This document shows, one piece after another, positions 1 to 9,942 of a stretch of 64,000 bases of DNA; position 1 is the stretch's first letter, and every line of letters begins with the position of its first letter. The stretch covers positions 7,246,808-7,310,807 of the forward strand of contig JASKMD010000031.1 in NCBI GenBank assembly GCA_030144725.1, written 5' to 3'. The DNA comes from Haematococcus lacustris (taxonomy: Eukaryota > Chlorophyta > Chlorophyceae > Chlamydomonadales > Haematococcaceae). The position numbers and the translations under genes are program-made. The notes under the pieces are model-generated. The model saw only the letters and a list, made by a program, of their open reading frames with translations, made no database searches and was not told the origin of the DNA.

Positions 1-59
1 ACGCGGGGGGAGTGGGGGTAGGGGGGATGCATCAGGGGCCATCCACCCTATCCAACATG

Positions 60-480
60 GAACAAGGCGATGTCTGTGGGTAATTTCACTTACCTACGAT
101 ACAACTGACGCACACCCTTGATGACCGCAAACCCCACACCGGTGTCACATTACCTCCAATGACCATTGGGCACCCCATCAGAACATTTAGAATCAGAACC
201 AGCAATGGTAAAGCCCCAGCCACTGCCTATCAGCATACCTTTTACAGGCCCCTCGTCCCTCATTAGAGCCTCCATTTGAGTTGAATCACTAGAGACAACA
301 CAGGATGGTGTTAAGGTGCTGTGTGGAGTTGTGTTCCCATGCACATGGCATGTGCGCTTACCACCTACACCATTGCCTGACCCCTGTGACAGGGGCTAGA
401 CTATACAACGTAGCCCAGCTTAGGGTACTTCTTGCCCTTGGCTGGCAAGCCTGGCCACAGCTCCAGCAGCCTGCGGGCTT
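60..480 (-). repeat. Fanzor-family 3' tail remnant
   Basis: The stretch matches, in order, pieces of the 3' flanks of the Fanzor-like copies near 35820-35900, 40760-40880 and 47140-47380. Shared pieces are a GTGGGTAAT-CTCAC block, a CACCCTTGATGA block, the TACCACCT-GCATTGCCTGACC block and the segment around CTTGCCCTTGGCTGGC. No RuvC motif remains. It is a decayed, non-coding remnant of that element family on the minus strand. From about 490 to 726 I see no gene or recognisable repeat. Confidence 0.5.
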
Positions 481-1095
481 GTGAATAGGGTCCCGCAGCA
501 ATTGCACTGTCTCAACGGCCCAGATGACAGCAGCGTTTTGTAACGGAGCTGAGACCAGGGAGCCTGTGAGGGCGGGAGAACGTGACAGGACCCGGGGTCA
601 GATAGAGTTCTGAGCCAAGGTACCTGTCTCTGCCCTCACAGAGCCTTAAGTACTCAAAACCATTCACATTCTTAGTCATCCACGTGTAAAGTGAAAAGGT
701 GTACGTAAACTGTGAACTTCTGTGCTCGGTAGTAGTAGTTGTTACACTAAGGAGGTAGGGCTCGGGTGAATACAAGCCAACCTCCAAAGGTAAAAGACTT
801 AGGAGAGAACAGAGAAAAAGGGAAAGAGAAGGGTAACTACCTAGGAGAGAAAGAACTCAGAGAAGGAAGGGGAAGGGAGCTAAGAGTGCGGGTGAGAGAC
901 CTCGAGAAGCGGAGAAGTAAGAGAAGCGGAGGAGCAAGGGGCGCAAAAGGTTGGAGGGCTAGTAAGGACGCAAAAGCTAGGAGGGCTAGGAAGGAGAGGG
1001 GAGTGAAACACGTTAAGAGTCAGAGGGACTAGGAGGAGTAACCGGGAAAGTGACACTAAGGGATCCGTCTTGAGTAGAGATGAAGGGATGGGGAT

Positions 1096-3083
1096 CAGGG
1101 CTGTGAAGACGACAAGACGAAAAGACGAGACCGTAGACGAACAGACGAAAGACGGATGTCTTTTCGTCTGCAGACGACAACCGAACCGTCTGCTCCTTTT
1201 TCGAATGCATGCGACCAACATTTGTCACGTGCTAAGCTTCTATTCTTTCTATTTATATCTTTGTACACTTGCAGCTGCTTTCACGATGCTACGAAAGCTA
1301 TCCTCCACTTCTCATCTGATGCATGAGGTCAGATCTGGCCTAATATTGACAAGCCAGAGCTCGAGCAAATCTTGCAGCCCTCGAGCTCCATGGCGGTCCT
1401 TAAACAATAGCACGTGTCCGGTACCGTCTCCACCTAAGATTGGTGACAACAACAATTCATGGTCATGTGTGTAAGTATCCATGCAGAGCTGCCATTAACG
1501 ACAAGACGAGAAGACGAGAAGACAAGACGACAAGAAGAGAAGACAAGACGAGAAGACGAGAAGACGAGAAGACGAGAAGACGAAAAGACACATGCAGCTC
1601 AACAGCAAGCTTGACCGCTTGTCGTTGCGCCGCTGCCTGCAGTACACCAGCTGCACTGCTGCCTGCAGTAGGGGGGCAAAGCCCCCCCTCTCAGCCCACC
1701 ATTTGAAGGGGTGGGCGGTGAGGTGTGCAGAAAATGTGTGGGCGGTGAGGTGTGCAGAGCGAAATGGACAGGCAACAGCTGCGTGCGGGAAAGCAGCTAT
1801 GACGGGGGTGCACCCCAGCCTCGCTGCAGCTGCTCCAACGCCATAGCCACTGGCTGATCTGCTTGGCTGCCATCAACAGTGACCAGCCGGGACAGGACCT
1901 GCTCTGCTTGACTGAACTGGGCAGGGCTGAACTGGAAGTGAACATCTTGTAGAGTAGGTCCAAGATGGCTGCCAAGTACAGCACCTGGCTGTCACCATAC
2001 CGCCAACGCGCTTTGAAAAGAGGGATAGCTTCTGCTAGCAGCTCCCTGCTGCCAGCCAGCCAAGCTTGGCAGTGTTTCTCCTACTGCAGCTCTTGCTGCC
2101 GCTTCAGGCAAAACAGGGCAATTGCCACTGGGGTGCCTGCGAGGTGGGGCTGCACGGAGAAGAGGGCGGGGTCTACAAACTGGGAGGGGGTGGTTGGCTG
2201 CTTGGCAGCCACCGAACACGCGTGCAGTGAAGGTAACTGCCCATGAGCCACCATTGCAGCCGGGTCTTGACTGCTCACTGCGGCCCCCCCAGCTTGCTGT
2301 TCGTAGTGCATTTCAACAGCCATCGCGCCGAAGAACACATCTGCCATGTTTGCTGTGTCATACTGAAGGCTGACAGCTGCGTACTCTTCTAATAGCATGT
2401 GGCCGCTCATCTGCAGCATCATCAGGTCAAAAATGTAGTGTAAGCAGGCCAGCAAGACGAGCACAACCAAAATGCAACAAACAAGAAGACAAAGCCATCA
2501 AGTGGACACAACACAAGTATTAGTGCACAAGAAGACAACACCCACCGGTTAGCGAGATGGCAGCACGAACGATGGGTTCAAGGCCGCCACGAAGGCTTGG
2601 AACGCTGGCGACTCCACCACGCTAAAGGGGATGGCTCCTTGCACAACCCAGTTGAACAAAGCTGGCGTCGGGAGCTTTTGGGTCGAGCTTGCTGGCAGCT
2701 TGCTGGCCACGCAGCTCTCAGTCTATGCTATTTCCACTGCAGCAGTACTCAGTCGCCGTTAACTAAGCCGGGCACTGTCGTCGATGATGGGGCCGAAGTG
2801 ACTGTGAAGAACCCGAACTTTGTTGCACTTGTGCAGCAGTGGGCATCGAAGGCTGCTGCATCGTCGACTGCATCCGCCTACGCGCATTTGATGAGCCTGG
2901 CGGATCCATTGCTTGCACAACGCTCAGAGCCACGGGCCGCAAGCGGTCACAGGGGCGGACGGACGACAGACGGACAGACGAAAGACAGATTGACAGACGA
3001 AAGACGGGTGGTTGAGACGAAAAGACGACGTAGACGATAGACGTCGTCTTTTCGTCTGCAGACGACGTCTTGTCACAGCCCTG
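1096..3083. mobile_element. non-autonomous hAT-type DNA transposon
   Basis: The element starts CAGGGCTGTGA and ends with its inverse TCACAGCCCTG. It is flanked by a perfect 8-bp direct repeat ATGGGGAT (1088-1095 and 3084-3091). The uninterrupted copy of the host repeat at about 38300 has this 8-mer once, which confirms a target-site duplication. An 8-bp duplication and CAGGG-type ends are standard for hAT elements. Subterminal regions (about 1105-1180 and 2950-3072) are packed with AGACGA/TCGTCT motifs forming local palindromes. No transposase frame is evident in the 1988 bp, so it should depend on an autonomous relative. Confidence 0.85.
1498..1592. repeat. AGACGAGA-type minisatellite inside the hAT element
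   Basis: About 95 bp consist of degenerate repeats of GACGAGAA and GACAAGAC. The same AGACGA motif fills both ends of the enclosing hAT element, so this is probably an internal expansion of its subterminal repeats. Confidence 0.75.
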
Positions 3084-3239
3084 ATGGGGATGGGGGAGGT
3101 TCCAGCCAGGAGGGTTGGGATGGGCTAAGGTGAAGTCTTGTAGGTGAAGCCAAAAGGTAGAGATAGCAAGCTGGCTGGCTGCAGAAATGGGGGAAAGGGT
3201 GGTAGGAGCGGTCGCTTGAGTGGTGGGGTGATGGCACAC

Positions 3240-3813
3240 ACGCAAATTAGTGCACAACTATCGATTTTGAGGGGGTGTTGTTTGTACACGGTTCGCCTCG
3301 GAATGAGACTATTGGCCCATGCCCACCAACATCGTGAAAAATTTCGTAGTAATCAGCGAAATTTGTGAATTATATAATATATATTTAGTTAACCTCTTTT
3401 AAAGCTACTCCTTATCGTGCAGTACTGCACCATACCTAATGACGCAACAATGCACCAAACCTCATCGTGAAAAACTGCACCATATACAGTCTAGTAGTTT
3501 TGTGATGTAATAAAGTAGTTATGTTGATAATTTATTGGTATTTTACTGGTTTAGAGATGGTTGTTCTTATAATTCACATTGGTTCTCATGGTGTAGTACT
3601 GCACCTGTCCCCAGTGCACTACTACAATGCACCCAATGGTGCTACACTGCACCACACCGAGTGGTACAACACATCACCTTAGCGATATCTCACCAATCAT
3701 GCATATTTATGAATTTTCGTTCAAACCCCAATCTTACAACCACGTCATATGGCTACGTGCAAAATCTCAAGCCCCGGTTCTGAAAAATGCTGTTACTAAT
3801 TTGCCTGAGTGGG
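3240..3813. mobile_element. ~575-bp AT-rich insert with short inverted ends
   Basis: The insert interrupts repeat X (continuous at 38045-38676). Near its ends it carries GCAAATTAGT (about 3243) and the inverse ACTAATTTGC (about 3794). It is much more AT-rich than its surroundings and contains repeated CTGCACCA/GCACCA motifs at 3420-3660. No coding sequence is convincing. The target duplication is not clear, so the class is open; a MITE is the simplest reading. Confidence 0.55.
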
Positions 3814-4181
3814 GTGAGAGCCCAGAGACGGCGACGGCCAAAGTCCATCGCATCAAGGGCAGCCATGCAAACCAGGCTCCAGAGGGAAGGAGGGAAGGTA
3901 GGGGTGGGGGGGATGAGGCACCAAAGGGAGGATTGGTGAACTTGGGTGCCGAGGCTGAGGGAGAGCTGTTGTCTAATGGTAACGGCGATGGGGCAACTCC
4001 AGAAGCTGTGTTGGCGGCTGTGACGGGGAGCACCTTGCACAGAGAACAACAGAAGCATCCATTGCAAGAAAAGAACAAATACTCAGTTCGCTAAAGATCA
4101 GACATGCAAGTCAGTTTAAAAGATGCAAGCCGTCCATGCTGCGCATGTCCACTACATTCACCCCCCCTGGAAAAAAGATGT

Positions 4182-4402
4182 TTAGCCTCTAAACCTGCGC
4201 TTCTTAGGCGCCTTAGCTTGCTTGCACTGATGACAGAGCCAGGCACCACGAGGCACAGAACGAAGTGGGGGTGACAGGCACGTGATGTGGAAGCCCTTGT
4301 CGCATTGATCACAAAGCAACATCGGAGGCCGCGGTGAACGGCTGGCGCAGACTTGGCAGGCAGGGTCGTCGTCAACCGGGGCATGATGGCGGGCGCCGGA
4401 TT
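4182..4402 (-). CDS. PHD finger at the 3' end of the gypsy pol region
   Basis: A short frame 3' of the chromodomain encodes a complete C4HC3 PHD finger. It has Cys-x2-Cys, then MLLCDQCDKGFH (Cys-x2-Cys-x4-His), then Cys, then a Trp-x-Cys-x2-Cys end, followed by a basic KKRR tail and a stop at 4182. PHD fingers typically read histone H3 tails, so a role in choosing chromatin targets is plausible (inference). The frame is offset by one base from the chromodomain frame, which stops at 4372. Either one base was lost or gained near 4390-4402, or this part is expressed separately. Confidence 0.75.
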
Positions 4403-5135
4403 AAGGCGGCGACCGCGTCCTGCTGCGCGAGTGCTGGGCCCCACTCCCAGGAGTTGAAGGAGTCGTCGTAGCCAGCCCACTTGATGAGGTACTGAAAGGC
4501 GTGCTGCGCGTCGTTCCAGCGACGACCCAGGATGGCTTCCACCGTGAAGTACGCCTCGCCATCGATGATCACGGGCGAAGGCTGAAGCTCCACGGTGCGC
4601 TCAAGGAAAGAGGAGGAGGAAAGGTAGGGCCGTAGGCGGCTGATGTGGAAGGTGGGGAGGATACGCATGGAGGAAGGGAGGTCGAGCTTGTAGGAGACCG
4701 GGGAGTGCTTGGCCAGGACCTTGAAGGGCCCCACAAAGCGAGGCTGGAGCTTGGCGCTGTTGACAGCAGTCTGCAGGTTCAGGTTGGCACAGCTGAGCAG
4801 CACCAGATCACCGACCTCAAACTCCTCGTGCCGGCGGTGTTGGTAAGCATGCAGCTTCTGGGTGTCAATGGAGCGCTGCAAGGCTGAGCGGGCGGCGGTA
4901 AGGTTGTTGCGCATGGAGGTGACGAAGTCCTCAGCTGCCTGGCTGGGCACAAGGGTGGAAGGGGGGAGCATAAGAGCAGAGGGTGTGGTGGGGTGTTGGC
5001 CGTAGTTGAGGTAGAAGGGGGTGAAGCCGGTGCCAGCGTGCTCAGAGCTGTTGTAGGCAAACTCCACGGCTGCAAGGTGCTGGTCCCAATCAGACTTGTG
5101 GTCGTTGACGTAGGGCCGCAGCATGTCCTCCACGG
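4372..5135 (-). CDS. integrase C-terminus with chromodomain (gypsy)
   Basis: This frame carries the end of the integrase core (region after the catalytic Glu), the GPF-type C-terminal segment (FVGPFKVL) and a chromodomain with the aromatic cage pattern YLIKWAGY...SWEW. It stops at 4372. Chromodomains in this position direct chromovirus integration to marked chromatin (family knowledge). It is out of frame with the upstream integrase by one base near 5135-5140. No stops occur inside, which suggests a young element or isolated sequence indels. Confidence 0.88.
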
Positions 5136-5139
5136 TGCG

Positions 5140-6225
5140 GTGGCTCGTTCTGTCTGGCCGTCGGTCTGGGGGTGGTAGGCTGAGGAGAGGAGGAGCCGGG
5201 TGCCGGTGAGGTGGAAGAGGGAGGTCCAGAAGTCAGATGTGAACCTGGGGTCACGGTCAGAGATGATGGCCTCCGGTAGGCCGTGGTGCTTGAAGATGTG
5301 GTCAAAGAAGAGGCGGGCGGTGTCGTGAGCGGTGGCGGTGGTGGTGGTGGGGATGAGGTGGATCATTTTGCTGAGCTTGTCGACGACGGTGAAGATCATG
5401 GTGTGGCCGCGGGGAGTGGCTGGAAGGGGCCCAATGAAGTCCATGCTGACCTGCTGCCAATTGCGGGAGGGGATGGGGAGGGGCTGTAGCAGGCCAGGGG
5501 GCAGCTGGTTGGTGGCCTTGTTGCGCTGGCACTTGTCGCATGTGCGCACGTACTCCTGGACTGTCTTGTGCATCTGCGGCCAATAGAAGTGACGTTGCAG
5601 CCGCTCTAGAGTCTTGGCACGCCCTAGGTGGGCAGCGGTGTGGGCGTCATGAGCTTCATGCAACAGCTGGGCGCGGAGAGGGGAGGAGGGGATGTAGAGG
5701 CGGGGAGGGGTGGAGGTGGTGTAGAGGCAGCCTTCAATGACCTGCAGGTGGGTAGGGCTGGAGGGTGAAGGAGGGGAGAGGGCCTGGGACAGGGCTGCTT
5801 GGTAGACCGGGTCGTCGGGCGCATGGCGGTCAAAGGTGGAGAAGAAGGAGGGGTCAGGGTCAACGATGGAGAGGGCGGTGAGTTGGTGGTCAGGGCGACG
5901 GGAGAGGGCGTCCGGCACGGTGTGGTGCTTGCCAGCCTTGTGCACAAAGGTGATGTCAAACTCCGCAAGGCGCTGGGTCCACCGCATCTGGCGCCCGGTG
6001 AGGTTGGACTGGGTGAGCACATGGGTGGTGGCGCTGTTGTCAGTCTCCACAATGAAGGGACGACCCAGTAGGTAGTGGCGCCAGGTGGTGAGGGCATGGA
6101 GCACAGCCAGGAGCTCACGCTCATGGGCTGGGTAGTTGACCTGAGCCGGGTTGAGCTTGCGGCTCTCGTAGGCCACCACGTACTCGGCGCCGGAGGAGTT
6201 CTGTTGGGTAAGCACGGCACCAATG
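5140..6225 (-). CDS. RNase H and integrase (gypsy)
   Basis: The frame starts in the RNase H domain (YESRKLN...[18 protein letters not shown]) and runs into integrase. The zinc-binding H2C2 region ends CDKCQRNK. The DDE core shows Asp in MDFIGPL, Asp in ISDRDPRF and Glu in DGQTER. RNase H removes the RNA template and integrase joins the cDNA to the genome. It is offset from the RT frame near 6226-6235 and from the downstream chromodomain frame near 5140. Confidence 0.9.
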
Positions 6226-7178
6226 GCATTAGGGAGGCATCAGTCTTGACAGTGAAGGGGAGGGAGAAGTCAGGGGGACGCACGACGGGGGAGCTGGCCA
6301 TGGCTGCCTTGATGTCGGCAAAGGCACGCTGCTCAGCCTCGCCCCAACGCCATGGCTGCTCATCACGCAGCAGGTCGGTGAGAGGGAGAACACGGTGGGC
6401 ATGGTGGTGAAGGAGACGCCGGTAGTAGTCGGCGGTGCCGAGGAACGACCGTAGCTGGTGCTTGTCCTGTGGGGCAGGCCAGTCCAGCACAGCCTTGACC
6501 TTGGTGGGGTCTGGCTTGATGCCGGCGGCGGAGACGACGTGGCCCAGGAAGTCCACGGTGTCCAGCCAGAATGTGCACTTGGCCAGGTTAGCACACAGTT
6601 GGTGTTGCCGCAAGAGGGAGAGGGTAAGGTGGAGGTGGCGCTCGTGGTCAGCAGCTGACTTGGAGAAGACAAGGATGTCATCTAGGTAGACAAGCACGAA
6701 GTCATCTAGGTGGGGCTTGAAGACATCGGTCATGAGCTGCTGGAAGGTGGCTGGGGCATTGCAGAGGCCAAAGGGGAGGACAGTGAACTCAAAGTGCCCG
6801 TACCGGGTGCGGAAGGCGGTCTTGGGGATGTCGTCCTCAACCACCCTGATCTGGTGGTACCCAGACCGGAGGTCGATCTTGGAAAAGACCTGGGCACCTG
6901 ACAGCTGGTCCAGCAGATCATCGATGCGGGGGAGGGGGTAACGGTTCTTGAGGGTCTGCTGGTTGAGGGCACGGAAGTCCACACAGAGGCGCAGGCTGCC
7001 GTCCTTCTTGCGCACAAACAACACAGGGGCAGCAAAGGGGGAGGTGGATGGCCGGATGAAACCCTTGGCCAGGAGGTCGTCCAACTGCTTTTTCAGCTGG
7101 TCCAGCTCTGGCTGCGACATGCGGTAGATGGGCCGGGGGGAGGGGGCAGGGCCGGTGAGATGGATCCACGGAGTCCAC
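6226..7178 (-). CDS. reverse transcriptase (gypsy)
   Basis: Canonical Ty3/gypsy RT blocks are present in order: [61 protein letters not shown], the catalytic YLDDILVFS and FLGH. The element copies its RNA into cDNA with this enzyme. The frame is open through the RNase H start, then shifts near 6230. Upstream it shifts against the protease frame near 7175, where a 9-bp sequence ACTCCGTGG is repeated back to back, a likely slippage site. Confidence 0.93.
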
Positions 7179-7179
7179 G

Positions 7180-8510
7180 GAGCGGCGGGGCATGTCCTGG
7201 ATTGCAGGCAGCTCCTTGGGAAAGACAGAGGGGTACTGCTGCACCAGTGCTGCCGCCTTGGGGTGGAGAGGGGGTGGATCAGGGGAAGGGGCGGAGGAAG
7301 AGGGTGAGGTAGAGGGGTTGGGCTGCTGGGTGAGGAGGGCCATGAAGACCTCATCATGCCGCGCTGCCCGGCGGAAGCGTGGCGCCGACAGCAGGTTCAG
7401 CTGATCCGCTTGGAGTGGGGTGGGTGGGGGTGGGGTGAGGGTGTGGGTGGAGCCGGCGTGGTCCAAGCGTACGACGTTGTTGATCCAGTCCACACACGGG
7501 TTCTTGGCTACCAGCCACGGCTTGCCGAGGACGATGTCAAAGGAAGGGTTGGGGATGTTGGCCATGGAGAGCTGCAAGCGATCGCGGTAGGTACCCATGC
7601 GGATGGAGCACGGTGGGAGGGTGTAGGTGGGTAGGGTAGTGCTTTTGGGGCCTGGGAGGAGGAGGCGACGGGGGGAGAGGGTGGTTGCCAAGTGCAGCCC
7701 ATTGCGCATGAGGTACTGCTGGCTGACGATGTTGCCGGTGGCGCCGCTGTCCACCATGAACCTGGCTGGGTGACCAGCAAAGGTGCCATGGAGGATGATC
7801 AGCTCAGAAGAGGGGCTGCTGCCACTGGCAGACAGGGCAGTGAGCACGATGGGGGAGGGCGCAGCAGCGAGGGAAGGGGTGGGGGTGGGAGTGGGAGTGG
7901 GCAGGGAGGTGTGGGAAGGACAAGGAGCAGGAGGGGGACACGGAGGGGCAGGGGGAGGAGGTAACGACCGGGGAGCGAGAGAATCGGCCGGCGGCTGGTC
8001 CTGAACAGCCAGCACGGCAAAGGAGTTGACATGGAGGAAGGCAGGTGCATCAGCATTGGCACGCTGCAACACAGCTGGGCGGGCTGTCCGGCCAGGCTGG
8101 GGAGGGCGAGGAGGGCTGCCACCTAGAGCTGCAGGTAGGGGCAGGGAGAACCGCACGACCTTACGAGGTCGTCCCGGTGGCGTGGAGCCAGCCACAGAAG
8201 GCTGCTTCAAAATGCTGCCAGCAGGTCTAACATGCTGCAGGGGTAAGGGCATGAGTCTGCCAACCTGCAGGGAGGGCCGGCCAGCAGTGTCCACCTTACC
8301 AGTGTACGGCTGGCAGGTGGAATGAAGACCAGGGTAGGAGGGTGCAGGGGCAGGGAGGAGGAAGGAAGGCGCGCGGTGGGGACGAGCGCACCGGGGAGGA
8401 CAAGGAGAGGAGGTGGAAAAGCAGAGAGGTTGGGAGGGGGTGGTGGGGGGGGTGGGAGTGGGGGGAGGGGGTGGTGGGAGGGGGTGGTGGGAGGGTCCGG
8501 AAGGCAACGT
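7180..8510 (-). CDS. linker and aspartic protease (gypsy pol N-part)
   Basis: A Pro-rich linker leads to a retropepsin-type protease with the active-site motif MVDSGATGN and a downstream ILGKPW-like block (VLGKPWL). It would process Gag and Pol. This frame is the same frame as Gag and is separated from it by a single TAG codon (complement of 8511-8513), so Gag-Pol expression could rely on stop-codon readthrough. Confidence 0.85.
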
Positions 8511-9430
8511 CTAGCGGCGGTCCCCCTTCCGTGGGCCGCTGCTGACGTTTGGGCGGGGAGGGCGGATGGGGCAGTCCTTCATGGTGTGCCCCGCCTTGCG
8601 GCAGTAGAAGCACGCCTTGCTGTCCCGCAAAGCCGCACGCTGAGCATCGGAGAGACGAGTGCCCCGGCTGCGGCTTGGGCTGGTGTGGAGCATGGCGTCC
8701 AGCTCCATGGGCACCGCGGCAGTCTCAGGGCGGGGAGGGCGGGGAGCGGAGGGAGGGCGATAGGAGGAGCGGGAGGTTGAGGTGGAATAGGAGATGGCGT
8801 CCACCCGATCCGCGATGGTGGAGGCTTCGGAGAAGGAGGTTGGCTCGCGCAGCTCCAGCTCACGCCGCACTGAGGGCTTGAGGCCCCGGATGAACCGGTC
8901 GAGCTGTTCGGCGGGCGAGAGGTCCGTGACCTCCAGGCAGAGCGCTGTGAACTCGCCAAGGTACCGCCGCACGGAGCTCGTTTGGGTGAGAGCTGCCAAG
9001 CGGTCCCTTGCATGGCGCAGCCGGTTGACAGGCGCGAACTGCCGCTCGAGCGCAGCGACAAGCACGTCCAGGAGGTGAAAGAGCTGACGCTGCTGCGGTA
9101 CCACAGGAGAGCATGGCCGGAGAGGAGGGTGGCGACGTAGACGATCCGTTGGGCGTCCGTCAGCTCGGAGATTGTGAAAAAGAGATCCACTGCGAATAGC
9201 CAAGCCGCCACGTCCGTGGTACGTGGTACAGAGAAAGTGGCGGGTGGGTTGGCACGGGGCATACGCTGCTGAGGGGCAGGAGCGGGAGTAGGAGCAAGAG
9301 CCGGAGCCGGAGTCGGCGCCGCCGCAGGGGGTTGCAGGGAGAGTTGCGCGAGTTGCTGTTCCAGCCGCTGAATGGTGGCTTGCTGCTCCAAAAAGACTTG
9401 CTGCATATTAGCGATATCTTCTGCGTTCAT
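8511..9430 (-). CDS. Gag with CCHC zinc knuckle (gypsy)
   Basis: The protein begins at the ATG complementary to 9428-9430 with a coiled-coil-like Gln-rich stretch and a Pro-Ala linker. The capsid-like region includes DVAAWLFAVDLFF, LLWYR and YLGEFTALCLEV. It ends with one zinc knuckle, CFYCRKAGHTMKDC (C-x2-C-x4-H-x4-C), which binds the element RNA. A one-base frame break lies near 9070-9085: the N-terminal frame reads to LLWYR and the other frame carries the rest. It ends at a TAG in frame with the protease region. Confidence 0.88.
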
Positions 9431-9502
9431 GGCGGCGCGGGTTCAGCGGTGAGAATACGGAGTGGGAGAGAGGAGCGGTGGATACGAGGGAAGAGCACTG
9501 CG

Positions 9503-9526
9503 GTTCCCGAGAGAGTAAGCACCAAT
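9503..9526 (-). promoter_or_regulatory. candidate primer-binding site of the gypsy element
   Basis: Directly inside the 5' LTR the minus strand reads TTGGTGCTTACTCTCTCGG. A TGG just after the LTR end is what a primer tRNA with 3' CCA would pair with. The tRNA cannot be named from this sequence. Confidence 0.55.
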
Positions 9527-9683
9527 TGTAGGGACTCGGAGGTGCATTGGTTCTTACATTCTTGATATCTGCTGGTTCACTACTCGAGTCCCCAGAAAAG
9601 CCCAGAATGCAGCCTAAGTAGCTGACTAAACCTTATCCTCACTCTTATTCAAACAGGGAGATCAGCCCTACTGATCCCCTACA
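9527..9683 (-). repeat. LTR 1 (shared between gypsy and tandem array)
   Basis: 157 bp, starting TGTAGGG and ending CCCTACA (inverse of each other). On the minus strand it acts as 5' LTR of the gypsy element. It is also preceded by a purine tract (complement of TTCTCCCCCACT at 9684-9695), as the 3' LTR of the next unit should be. It differs from LTRs 2-4 by lacking two bases after TGTA. Confidence 0.85.
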
Positions 9684-9942
9684 TTCTCCCCCACTACAGG
9701 AATGTCTGGCCCCCAGACATTGCCTACCCACAACTCAACCATGCAAACTGAAAGCAAAGGTTGGGGTGTGGTGTGAACACAAACTATAAGACAGGGCTGT
9801 CACCTTCAACCATGAGGTTGGGACCTACATGTAGCCAACACGGGAGAGTACTGATGCATGGCACACGGCACACGCATGGGAGTGACAAGGAATGCACATA
9901 GGCAGTGTGGGTTGTACAAGGAAATCAGCCATGAGGTAGGCC

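Larger units (their letters stand above)
727..3945 (-). repeat. dispersed repeat 'X', copy 1, broken by two insertions
   Basis: Segments 727-1095, 3084-3239 and about 3814-3945 are collinear with an uninterrupted copy on the opposite strand at about 38045-38676. Copy 1 is therefore one element split by the hAT element at 1096-3083 and by a second insert at about 3240-3813. On the minus strand it carries an open but unrecognised frame rich in Pro, Ser and Thr. No RT, transposase or other named motif was found, so its class is unknown. It could be part of a gag-like or LINE ORF1-like region. Confidence 0.6.
4155..9526 (-). mobile_element. Ty3/gypsy chromovirus internal region
   Basis: On the minus strand the order is Gag with zinc knuckle, aspartic protease, reverse transcriptase, RNase H, zinc-binding integrase, chromodomain, PHD finger, then a purine tract next to a TGTAG start. 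This is the domain order of chromoviruses. The 5' side abuts a 157-bp LTR (9527-9683). No matching LTR is found on the 3' side. There the purine tract (complement of about 4160-4169) is followed by TGTAGTGGACATGC, which matches the 5' LTR only in its first bases. Several frame breaks, listed under the parts, interrupt the polyprotein. Confidence 0.9.

Noticed and set aside
1592..2470. Small frames within the hAT element as transposase exons
   Set aside because: No hAT dimerisation or RNase-H-like motif could be found in any frame; treated as non-autonomous.
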